From Flavobacteriaceae bacterium (GTDB taxonomy: Bacteria > Bacteroidota > Bacteroidia > Flavobacteriales > Flavobacteriaceae): 11,207 nucleotides of DNA. The stretch covers positions 1 to 11,207 of the forward strand of contig JAAZXZ010000107.1 in NCBI GenBank assembly GCA_014239895.1. The letters run 5' to 3'. Every line of letters begins with the position of its first letter. The first letter of the stretch is position 1. The translations under genes and the position numbers were made by a program. The notes beneath the pieces were generated by a model. The model made no database searches. It worked only from the letters and a program-made list of their open reading frames with translations, and had not been told where the DNA came from. Positions 1 through 6,451 of the stretch are shown here, in pieces.

Positions 1-833
1 AATCCTTCTCTATGTGACTCTGGAGTATACTTTAATAAAAGAGGCTCTGCTTTAATTGAATCTTTAATTGTCTCATTTATATAACCATATTTAAACATTT
101 GATTCAAGACTACATTTCTTCTGTTTTTTACACCAATAGGGTTTCTGTGTGGTCTAGGATTATATAATGAAGAATTCTTTAACATCCCAACAAGTATTGC
201 AGATTCATTAATATTTAAATCAATTGGTTCTTTAGCAAAATATATTCTTGCTGCACTTCTAATTCCATCAGCATTATTATTAAAATCATAGATGTTTAAA
301 TATTGTGCAATTATTTCATTTTTTGTGTATTGTTTTTCAAGACGAATAGCAATAATATATTCTTTAATTTTTTGCGAAATTCTAGCAAATGTATTTTTTG
401 AGCCTTCTCCATGAAATAATTGCTTTGCTAATTGTTGAGATATTGTACTACCTCCTCCATCTCTTCCAAATTTTAATATTGCCCTAAAAGTAGAGATGAA
501 GTCAATGCCTGAATGATTATAAAAACGAATGTCTTCAATTGAAAGCAATGCTTCTACAAGATGCTTAGGCAATTCATCAAATATAACAGGAGTCCTATTG
601 TCATTAAAATAATATTTCCCCAAGGTTTTATTGTCTGAAGAAAACACCTCGCTTGCTAAATTTGTTTTTGGATTTTCCAATACTTTAAGATCTGGCATAT
701 CCCCTAATCCTCCAATTGAAGCATAATAAAAACCTCCTGTAATTCCTGATACAATTAGCACAAAAGACGTCCACATAGCAATTGTGTAAATCTTATATTT
801 CTTTTTTTTGATATTTGAATTTCTATTTGTCAA
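1..833 (-). CDS. Class A penicillin-binding protein 1A, N-terminal part (cut by window edge)
   Basis: Bifunctional peptidoglycan synthase of the inner membrane: the GT51 domain polymerises lipid II and the transpeptidase domain, beyond the left edge, crosslinks strands. About 277 residues are visible. A lysine-rich tail (residues 9-14) and one membrane helix (about 15-37) are followed by a full GT51 series: EDIRFYNHSG with catalytic Glu100, GGSTISQQLAKQLF, a KIKE...RLEKQYTKNEI helix, YLNIYDFNNNADGI and the ESAILVGMLKN region. No ATG exists upstream of the membrane helix. The frame is open back to a stop at 858-860, and TTG at 833-831 is the only plausible start that keeps the basic tail; the ATG at 776 would fall inside the helix. 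It begins 5 bp after the gldH stop, so it is probably the last-transcribed visible gene of the trhO-ricT-gldH unit. The family call is firm; the start is likely but unproven. Confidence 0.93.
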   Translation of the reverse strand, partial: MTNRNSNIKKKKYKIYTIAMWTSFVLIVSGITGGFYYASIGGLGDMPDLKVLENPKTNLASEVFSSDNKTLGKYYFNDNRTPVIFDELPKHLVEALLSIEDIRFYNHSGIDFISTFRAILKFGRDGGGSTISQQLAKQLFHGEGSKNTFARISQKIKEYIIAIRLEKQYTKNEIIAQYLNIYDFNNNADGIRSAARIYFAKEPIDLNINESAILVGMLKNSSLYNPRPHRNPIGVKNRRNVVLNQMFKYGYINETIKDSIKAEPLLLKYTPESHREG

Positions 834-838
834 TAGTA

Positions 839-1318
839 TTATTTTATTTTTTCTACGCTATAGCCAATATCTAAAATGCCTTCAAGGGATTCAATTCCTT
901 CTGTTTTATTTATTAATCGCATTGCATGTTTAATGCTAAGCATATATTCTACATCCTTAACTAAGGTAAAATTTTCTTTATGTAGGAGCTTATTTTCCAC
1001 AATATTTATAAACTTTCTTCCTATTAATTCTCCTTCATCTAAAGCCATTGGATACTCCAGAGTATCAATAAGTAATAACCCTTTAGAATTCTCCAAGGCT
1101 GCTATTAGATAAATATTATTAAACATATAGTCATCATTAAGCCTAACTTTTATATATGTATTATAACGTGCAAATGAGTCCTTTATTTGAAAATTAAATT
1201 TTACAACACTATCCTTATGCCAAGCCATTGGCATAGAATTATATTGATTAAACAAACTCTCATTTTTACATGAAGAAAAAAGAATAACTATAATGATTAA
1301 ACATAATCTATAAATCAT
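839..1318 (-). CDS. gldH: Gliding motility lipoprotein GldH
   Basis: Outer-membrane lipoprotein needed for gliding in Flavobacterium johnsoniae, where gld genes are tied to the type IX secretion machinery; its biochemical role is not known. The 159-residue product starts with a short lipoprotein signal (MIYRLCLIIIVILFSSC), so Cys17 would be lipidated after signal peptidase II cleavage. Length fits GldH (about 160 residues), and the soluble part is a single beta-rich domain without catalytic motifs. The ATG overlaps the stop of ricT as ATGA, implying translational coupling, and pbp1A follows after 5 bp. Location after ricT and before a class A PBP is, from memory, the usual flavobacterial setting and supports the name. 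No other gld or spr gene is in the window, so gliding itself cannot be inferred. Confidence 0.87.
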   Translation of the reverse strand: MIYRLCLIIIVILFSSCKNESLFNQYNSMPMAWHKDSVVKFNFQIKDSFARYNTYIKVRLNDDYMFNNIYLIAALENSKGLLLIDTLEYPMALDEGELIGRKFINIVENKLLHKENFTLVKDVEYMLSIKHAMRLINKTEGIESLEGILDIGYSVEKIK

Positions 1319-2433
1319 GTTTTTTCTAATTTATTTAACTTACGATTTCTTGGGCGGTCAAATCTAGTAATACTGTCAGTTTTTAACGACAGATTATTAG
1401 TGTCATCCTTGTTAGATGCTATTGCGAAGTCTTCAAGAGAGCTAACAGTACTTCCCTTTTTATTAGTTTTAATCAAATTATTAGCAGTCTTAGCGTCCAG
1501 CTCATGCCAGTCAATGGGATGATCCAAATATGAATACCAAAGACGTCTTTTAAATATATCTACCTTTTGGCAAACAGCAATTCCTTTTTTTGTTTTTATC
1601 TTAATTTCTTTTCTGGGTATATATTTTAAAGCCTCTAAATAAGTTCCTAGCTCATAATTTAAACAACATTTAAGTTTGCCGCATTGGCCTGATAATTTTC
1701 CAGGGTTAATTGATAGTTGTTGATATCTGGCGGAAGATGTGTTTACTGCTCGAAAATCATGAAGCCATGTAGAGCAACATAATTCTCTCCCACAAGATCC
1801 AATTCCTCCCAGCCTAGATGCTTCTTCTCTTAGTCCCACTTGCTTCATCTCAATTCTTGATTTAAATTCTCTTGCAAAAAGTTTAATAAGTTCTCTAAAA
1901 TCAACTCTATCATCAGCTGTATAATAAAAGATTATTTTGCTCCCATCCCCCTGGTATTCAACATCAGAAATCTTCATTTTTAATTCAAGCTTCAAAGCTA
2001 ATTTTCTTGCTCTTACTTTAACAGCTTCTTCTTTATCTCGAGAAATTTGCCATACATCAATATCTTTTTGTGAAGCAATTCTATAAATACCAAGAGCATC
2101 CCCAGACTCATGATTAATGTTTTTTTTCTTCATCTGTATTCTTACCAATTCTCCTAATAAAGTAATAACTCCAACATCATGGCCTTTTTCAACTTGAGTG
2201 GCAACAACATTTCCAATTGAAAGTAAAATAGAATTAGTTTTATAATAGTCCTTTCTTCCATTTTTAAACCTAACCTCACAAAAAGGGAACATGGTTTTAT
2301 CGTCTGGAGCAGTTATGTCATTTAGCCAATCAAACACTGTAAAGGTATTACACGAATTACTAGTGCATGCCCCATTATTATTACATCCTCTAGGAGTACC
2401 ATTGCTTTTTGAAATACAATTTTTACAAGACAT
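1315..2433 (-). CDS. ricT: RicT-like PSP1-domain iron-sulfur protein
   Basis: PSP1/YaaT family protein. In Bacillus subtilis RicT works with RicA and RicF as an Fe-S-containing complex that modulates RNase Y-dependent mRNA maturation; Bacteroidota carry a RicT homologue whose partners are unclear. The 372-residue product has five cysteines in its first 28 residues (C3, C6, C17, C23, C28), a feature of Bacteroidota members. The PSP1 core follows, with CGRELCC at 214-220 and CGKLKCC at 251-257, the family's hallmark cysteine clusters and likely metal or cluster ligands. The lysine-, serine- and asparagine-rich tail after about residue 325 looks disordered. It starts 9 bp after trhO and overlaps gldH by 4 bp. 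The family call is firm; its role in this organism is inferred. Confidence 0.9.
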   Translation of the reverse strand: MSCKNCISKSNGTPRGCNNNGACTSNSCNTFTVFDWLNDITAPDDKTMFPFCEVRFKNGRKDYYKTNSILLSIGNVVATQVEKGHDVGVITLLGELVRIQMKKKNINHESGDALGIYRIASQKDIDVWQISRDKEEAVKVRARKLALKLELKMKISDVEYQGDGSKIIFYYTADDRVDFRELIKLFAREFKSRIEMKQVGLREEASRLGGIGSCGRELCCSTWLHDFRAVNTSSARYQQLSINPGKLSGQCGKLKCCLNYELGTYLEALKYIPRKEIKIKTKKGIAVCQKVDIFKRRLWYSYLDHPIDWHELDAKTANNLIKTNKKGSTVSSLEDFAIASNKDDTNNLSLKTDSITRFDRPRNRKLNKLEKT

Positions 2434-2442
2434 TATTAAGAA

Positions 2443-3474
2443 TTAGTTAAATGTTGTTATATTTTTTGTTCTTCCTTTTTTAAATATGTCATTGCTATTC
2501 TTTTGTCCTCTACGTAATTGCTTTTGAAGTTTATATGGCATTTTTTTTATTTCTAAACATTGATATGAACAACAATTTTGCATTTTTGTTTTACATTCTT
2601 CACATTGAATAAATAAAAGATGGCAAGCATCGTTTGCGCAATTTGTATGAACATCAAATGGCTTGTCGCATTGATGACAATTTGAAATTATATTATCACT
2701 TATTTTTTCAGCTCTTCTATTATCAAAAACAAAATTTTTTCCTAAAAAATTGTTTTCTAAATTTTCTTCCTTTACTTGGCGAATATATTCAATGATCCCC
2801 CCTTCTAATTGATATACTTTCTTAAACCCCTTATACTTAAAATAGGCGCTTGCTTTTTCGCATCTTATTCCTCCAGTACAGTACATAAGTAATTTTTTAT
2901 CTTCCTTGTGTTCACTTAAGTCCTTTTCAATAATATCTAGAGAATCTCTAAAAGTGTCAACATCAGGTAAAACAGCGTTTTTAAAATGTCCTATTTCACT
3001 TTCATAATGATTTCTCATATCAATTACAATAGAATTATTTTGCTTCATTAAATCATTAAACTCCTGTGCATTTAAATGAATGCCTTTATTTGTTACATCA
3101 AATGAATTATCATTTAATCCATCAGCAAGAATTTTATCTCTTACTTTGATTGTTAATTTTAAAAAAGATTTATTTTCTTGTTCAACTGCAATATTTAAAC
3201 GTATGTCTCTTAAAAATGATATAGAGTTTAAGTGTTTTTGAAATTTTGAAAATTTTTTATTTGGCAATGAAAGTTGTGCATTTATTCCTTCCGAAGCCAC
3301 ATATATTCTTCCTAAAACATCAAGATTATTCCATGCAACAAATAATTTGTCTCTGAATATTTGTGGACTTTTGATGTGCGCATATTGATAGAAGGAAAGG
3401 GTAATTCTTTTTCTTTTAGAAATATCTAAAATTTTTGATCGCTCATCAGAGCTAAGTTTGTTGTACAGTTGCAT
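2443..3474 (-). CDS. trhO: tRNA uridine(34) hydroxylase TrhO (rhodanese family)
   Basis: Oxygen-dependent enzyme that hydroxylates U34 of certain tRNAs to 5-hydroxyuridine, the precursor of cmo5U/mo5U wobble bases. The 343-residue protein has an N-terminal acylphosphatase-like domain typical of YceA/TrhO (about 1-115), then a rhodanese domain whose loop CTGGIRC places the catalytic cysteine at 199 and a second at 205. The C-terminal part carries nine cysteines between 266 and 306 (C266, C269, C279, C284, C291, C294, C301, C302, C306), which looks like a metal-binding module and is common in long TrhO proteins. It is the first gene of the minus-strand unit, reading away from recA with a 138-bp gap. 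Older annotations call it a rhodanese-related sulfurtransferase. Confidence 0.92.
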   Translation of the reverse strand: MQLYNKLSSDERSKILDISKRKRITLSFYQYAHIKSPQIFRDKLFVAWNNLDVLGRIYVASEGINAQLSLPNKKFSKFQKHLNSISFLRDIRLNIAVEQENKSFLKLTIKVRDKILADGLNDNSFDVTNKGIHLNAQEFNDLMKQNNSIVIDMRNHYESEIGHFKNAVLPDVDTFRDSLDIIEKDLSEHKEDKKLLMYCTGGIRCEKASAYFKYKGFKKVYQLEGGIIEYIRQVKEENLENNFLGKNFVFDNRRAEKISDNIISNCHQCDKPFDVHTNCANDACHLLFIQCEECKTKMQNCCSYQCLEIKKMPYKLQKQLRRGQKNSNDIFKKGRTKNITTFN

Positions 3475-3503
3475 GCTATACTTGTTTATAAATTACTTAA
3501 ATA

Positions 3504-3511
3504 CAAAAGTA
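3504..3511 (-). promoter_or_regulatory. Candidate -7 box of trhO promoter
   Basis: On the minus strand this reads TACTTTTG, a full match to the Bacteroidota -7 element TAnnTTTG. It would place transcription start about 25 bp upstream of the trhO ATG. The -33 partner is weak: the nearest TTTG ends at 3539, 27 bp away, longer than the usual 17-23 bp. It would drive the trhO-ricT-gldH-pbp1A unit. Confidence 0.45.
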
Positions 3512-3560
3512 ATATTTATTATCTTATAGAAAAAAGGACAAAAACAACTAACCTTAAAAA

Positions 3561-3591
3561 TTGTATTCTGAAAAAAGTTGTTCTAAATTAG
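3561..3591 (+). promoter_or_regulatory. Candidate recA promoter (-33 TTG / -7 TAAATTAG)
   Basis: TTG at 3561-3563 is followed after 20 bp by TAAATTAG at 3584-3591, one mismatch from TAnnTTTG and with normal Bacteroidota spacing. The start site would fall near 3597, giving a leader of about 15 nt before the recA ATG. No Shine-Dalgarno sequence is present, as expected for this phylum. No E. coli-type (CTGT-N8-ACAG) or Gram-positive-type (GAAC-N4-GTTC) LexA box is visible here. Confidence 0.45.
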
Positions 3592-3612
3592 CATTTACAT
3601 AAGTAAGATAAA

Positions 3613-4608
3613 ATGGGTTCAGAAAAAGAAAACAAACAAAAAGCATTAAAATTAACATTAGAAAAGCTAGACAAAGCTTATGGCAAAGGAACTGTAATGA
3701 AAATGGGTGACTCTCCAGACACCACTGTTGAGGCTACGCACTCTGGATCATTGGGATTAGATATTGCACTAGGTGTAGGTGGGTATCCAAAAGGACGAGT
3801 TATTGAAGTCTATGGTCCTGAATCATCAGGTAAAACAACACTGACCCTACATGCACTTGCAGAATGTCAGAAAAAAGGCGGAATTGCAGCTTTCATTGAC
3901 GCAGAACATGCATTTGATCGATTTTATGCTGAAAATTTAGGCGTTGATATTAAAAATCTTATAATATCACAGCCCGATAATGGCGAACAGGCATTAGAAA
4001 TTACTGATAACCTTATTAGGTCTGGCGCTATTGATATGGTCATAATTGATTCTGTTGCAGCTCTTACCCCTAGAAGTGAAATTGAAGGAGAGATGGGAGA
4101 TTCAAAAATGGGATTACATGCCAGACTAATGTCACAAGCTCTTAGAAAATTAACAGCCTCAATTAGCAAGACGAATTGTACTGTCTTTTTTATTAACCAG
4201 CTTAGAGAAAAAATTGGAGTTATGTTTGGGAATCCTGAAACGACAACAGGAGGAAATGCATTAAAATTCTATGCCTCTATTAGAATAGATATTAGACGCT
4301 CTACACAAATTAAAAACAGTGATGGCGGTGTCGTTGGAAATAGGACGCGTGTTAAAATTGTTAAAAATAAAGTTGCTCCACCATTTAGATTGGCTGAATT
4401 TGATATAATGTATGGAAAGGGAATATCAAAAGTTGGTGAAATTATAGATCTTGCTGTTAATGCAGAAATAATAAACAAGAGTGGTTCTTGGTTTAGTTAT
4501 GAAGGAACAAAATTGGGGCAAGGGAGAGATGCTGTAAAAGGAATTTTGTCTGACAATCCAGAATTAATGGAAAAACTAGAGAAACAAATAAAAGAGATAA
4601 TCAATTAG
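3613..4608 (+). CDS. recA: Recombinase RecA
   Basis: DNA-dependent ATPase that forms filaments on single-stranded DNA and performs strand exchange for recombinational repair; in bacteria with an SOS system it also triggers LexA autocleavage. All hallmarks are present in the 331-residue product: Walker A GPESSGKTT at 68-76, catalytic Glu98 in FIDAEHA, Walker B VIIDSVAAL at 143-151, DNA-binding loop L1 around 157-166 and L2 around 195-212 (NQLREKIGVMFGNPETT). It is shorter than E. coli RecA (353) because it ends soon after the C-terminal domain; the long acidic tail is absent and the end is lysine/glutamate mixed. The gene stands alone on the plus strand with its own promoter region, and its TAG stop overlaps the convergent plsC stop by 4 bp. 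Confidence 0.98.
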   Translation: MGSEKENKQKALKLTLEKLDKAYGKGTVMKMGDSPDTTVEATHSGSLGLDIALGVGGYPKGRVIEVYGPESSGKTTLTLHALAECQKKGGIAAFIDAEHAFDRFYAENLGVDIKNLIISQPDNGEQALEITDNLIRSGAIDMVIIDSVAALTPRSEIEGEMGDSKMGLHARLMSQALRKLTASISKTNCTVFFINQLREKIGVMFGNPETTTGGNALKFYASIRIDIRRSTQIKNSDGGVVGNRTRVKIVKNKVAPPFRLAEFDIMYGKGISKVGEIIDLAVNAEIINKSGSWFSYEGTKLGQGRDAVKGILSDNPELMEKLEKQIKEIIN

Positions 4609-5369
4609 GCTTCTCTTAAATCCTTTAACATAATATTTCTAACCTTATCGCTAAGATCCTTCATGTCTTTCATTGCTAAATTCTTGGTTGAAATAGGTTC
4701 GTGGGTAATTACTCTCAATGCTCCCGGCATTCCTTTTGAGCCGGCTAGCAGATTTCCAAAGCTCCAGGGAAATCTTTTTTTATTGTCTAAAAATGTGAAA
4801 ACAATAATTGGAATTTGATGTTCAATGGCTATGCTAAATGCACCCTGTTTAAATTCTCCTAATTCAATTTCAGGAGAAGGGACTGTTCCTTCAGGGAAAA
4901 AGCAAATATTTGTTCCATTGTTTAGTTTCTCTCTTGTACTATTGAAGACAGCTTTTCTGCTTTCAGGGCTGCTTCTATCAACTAGAACACAAGTCTTTCT
5001 ATATAAATATCCGAAAATTGGTATTTTTTCTAACTCTTTCTTTCCAACAAACACCATAGGATATTTTGATGCAACTGAAACCATCAACATTACATCAATC
5101 ATAGAAACATGATTACCTACAAAGACATAAGATTTTTCTGTGTCTAAATCTAGCTTTTGATTAATAATAGGGTAAAATCCCATAAAAAATAATATAAGCC
5201 TAGACCACATTACCCCAAAGAAATAAAAGTGTTTATATGCCCTTTTATTTACTACTAAAAAAATGAATCCGGGACACAATACAAGTATTGTTAAAACTGT
5301 AACCAATATATAGAACCATATATTATATAATGTCCAGAAAAAATACTTTAAAAATTTCACAACTTTCAA
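4605..5369 (-). CDS. plsC: 1-acyl-sn-glycerol-3-phosphate acyltransferase (PlsC)
   Basis: Inner-membrane enzyme that acylates lysophosphatidic acid to phosphatidic acid, the second acylation of phospholipid synthesis. The product of up to 254 residues has hydrophobic segments near 18-40 and 50-66, then the acyltransferase blocks: NHVSMID at 86-92 (His87 and Asp92, the HX4D catalytic pair), VDRSSPESRK at 130-139, FPEGT at 158-162 and IPIIVF near 186-191. There is no ATG start: an in-frame stop lies 6 bp upstream of TTG 5369-5367, leaving that TTG or GTG 5360-5358 as starts. A -7 box covers the TTG, which favours GTG and a 251-residue protein beginning MKFLKYFFWTLYN. It diverges from trpS over 42 bp and converges on recA with a 4-bp overlap. 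Related acyltransferases for lyso-ornithine lipids cannot be excluded by sequence alone. Confidence 0.92.
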   Translation of the reverse strand: MKVVKFLKYFFWTLYNIWFYILVTVLTILVLCPGFIFLVVNKRAYKHFYFFGVMWSRLILFFMGFYPIINQKLDLDTEKSYVFVGNHVSMIDVMLMVSVASKYPMVFVGKKELEKIPIFGYLYRKTCVLVDRSSPESRKAVFNSTREKLNNGTNICFFPEGTVPSPEIELGEFKQGAFSIAIEHQIPIIVFTFLDNKKRFPWSFGNLLAGSKGMPGALRVITHEPISTKNLAMKDMKDLSDKVRNIMLKDLREA

Positions 5370-5374
5370 AACTA
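5367..5374 (-). promoter_or_regulatory. Candidate -7 box of plsC promoter
   Basis: The minus strand reads TAGTTTTG, a full match to TAnnTTTG. Its last three bases are the TTG codon sometimes taken as the plsC start. Transcription would begin a few bases on, near 5360-5363, at or just before the GTG codon at 5360, giving an almost leaderless message. No TTG lies at a proper -33 distance, which lowers confidence. Confidence 0.35.
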
Positions 5375-5398
5375 ATTAAATTATTTTAATAAAAGGTT

Positions 5399-5406
5399 TA
5401 ACTTTG
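5399..5406 (+). promoter_or_regulatory. Candidate -7 box of trpS promoter
   Basis: TAACTTTG matches TAnnTTTG fully and ends only 5 bp before the trpS ATG. If used, the message would start at about the ATG itself, that is, with no or almost no 5' leader. No clear TTG is seen at -33. Confidence 0.4.
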
Positions 5407-5411
5407 TAATA

Positions 5412-6395
5412 ATGGATAAAAAATCTAATCGAATTTTAACGGGGATTCAAAGCACTGGAACACCTCATTTGGGTAATATTTTGGGGGCGATTATTCCAGC
5501 AATTCAAATGTCACAAACAAAAAATAGCGAATCTTATTTGTTCATTGCAGATTTACATTCAATTACTCAAATTAAAGACTACAAAATTCTATCTCATAAC
5601 ACTTATGCCACGGCAGCAGCGTGGCTTGCATTTGGGTTAGATCATAAAAAAACTATTTTTTATAGACAAAGTGATATCCCCCAGGTCACAGAATTAGCTT
5701 GGTATCTTAGTTGTTATTTTCCTTATCAAAGACTAACTCTTGCGCATAGTTTTAAGGATAAACAAAATAGACTGCAAGATGTGAACTCGGGATTATTTAA
5801 TTATCCTATGTTAATGGCAGCAGATATTTTATTATATGATGCAAATATTGTTCCTGTTGGCAAAGATCAGCTCCAACATCTTGAAATAACAAGAAATGTT
5901 GCTAATAGATTTCACAACATTAATGGAGAGACTTTTATTGTACCTCAAGCTGAGCCTAATAATAAAAATATGTCAATTCCTGGAACAGATGGGCAAAAAA
6001 TGAGTAAAAGTAAAAACAATATAATAGATATTTTTCTTGATGAGAAAAAACTAAAAAAACAAATACAAACAATAAAAACTGACAGCACTCCCATTGAAGC
6101 TTCAAAAGACTGGGGAACATGTAATCTTTTTAATATCTATAAACTAATTGCATCAAAACCTGAAATAGCTGATATTAAATCTAAGTATGAAAGAGGTGGG
6201 TACGGATATGGACAGGCAAAAGAAGAATTGTTCACTTTAATTCTTAATAAATTTTCCAAAGAAAGACAAGAGTTTAATCACTATCTAAATAATCTAGACG
6301 AAATAGATAAAATATTAGATGCTGGCGCAACAAAAGCAAAAGAGACTGCAGACACAGTATTAAAAAGAGTTCGTAAAAAACTTGGATATAATTAA
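5412..6395 (+). CDS. trpS: Tryptophan--tRNA ligase
   Basis: Class I aminoacyl-tRNA synthetase that charges tRNA-Trp. The 327-residue length fits the bacterial enzyme. The HIGH signature appears as TPHLGN at 17-22 and the KMSKS loop is intact at 196-200 within GTDGQKMSKSKNN. The dimer and adenylate-binding segment VPVGKDQLQHLEITRNVA, with conserved GKDQ, lies just after the middle of the Rossmann core, and the helical anticodon-binding domain fills the C-terminal third. The ATG follows a full -7 box by 5 bp. It is first in a plus-strand run with the SPOR protein and thioesterase genes, 56 bp before the SPOR gene, where an AT-only inverted repeat begins at its stop codon. No T-box or Trp attenuator fits in the short upstream space. 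Confidence 0.97.
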   Translation: MDKKSNRILTGIQSTGTPHLGNILGAIIPAIQMSQTKNSESYLFIADLHSITQIKDYKILSHNTYATAAAWLAFGLDHKKTIFYRQSDIPQVTELAWYLSCYFPYQRLTLAHSFKDKQNRLQDVNSGLFNYPMLMAADILLYDANIVPVGKDQLQHLEITRNVANRFHNINGETFIVPQAEPNNKNMSIPGTDGQKMSKSKNNIIDIFLDEKKLKKQIQTIKTDSTPIEASKDWGTCNLFNIYKLIASKPEIADIKSKYERGGYGYGQAKEELFTLILNKFSKERQEFNHYLNNLDEIDKILDAGATKAKETADTVLKRVRKKLGYN

Positions 6396-6420
6396 ATATT
6401 TGCTTGATAAAATATTTAAT
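6391..6420 (+). repeat. Perfect 10-bp AT inverted repeat at the trpS stop codon
   Basis: ATTAAATATT (6391-6400) is mirrored by AATATTTAAT (6411-6420) around a 10-nt loop, and the left arm contains the trpS TAA stop. As RNA it could form a stem-loop marking the trpS 3' end, or a partial terminator before the SPOR gene. The stem has no G-C pair, so stability is low and such palindromes arise easily in AT-rich DNA. Confidence 0.35.
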
Positions 6421-6451
6421 TATTTATATATTGAAATGTTAAAATTTTTAA

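Noticed and set aside
876..1112. Open frame on the plus strand opposite gldH
   Set aside because: It lies wholly within gldH on the other strand, has no family features and no promoter; a shadow of a real gene.
3475..3612. SOS/LexA operator upstream of recA
   Set aside because: Neither CTGT-N8-ACAG nor GAAC-N4-GTTC spaced half-sites occur in the intergenic region.
3924..4478. Two open frames on the minus strand opposite recA
   Set aside because: Products have no recognisable domain and sit entirely within the conserved recA coding sequence.
4825..5112. Open frame on the plus strand opposite plsC
   Set aside because: Serine- and phenylalanine-rich shadow of the plsC reading frame with no independent support.
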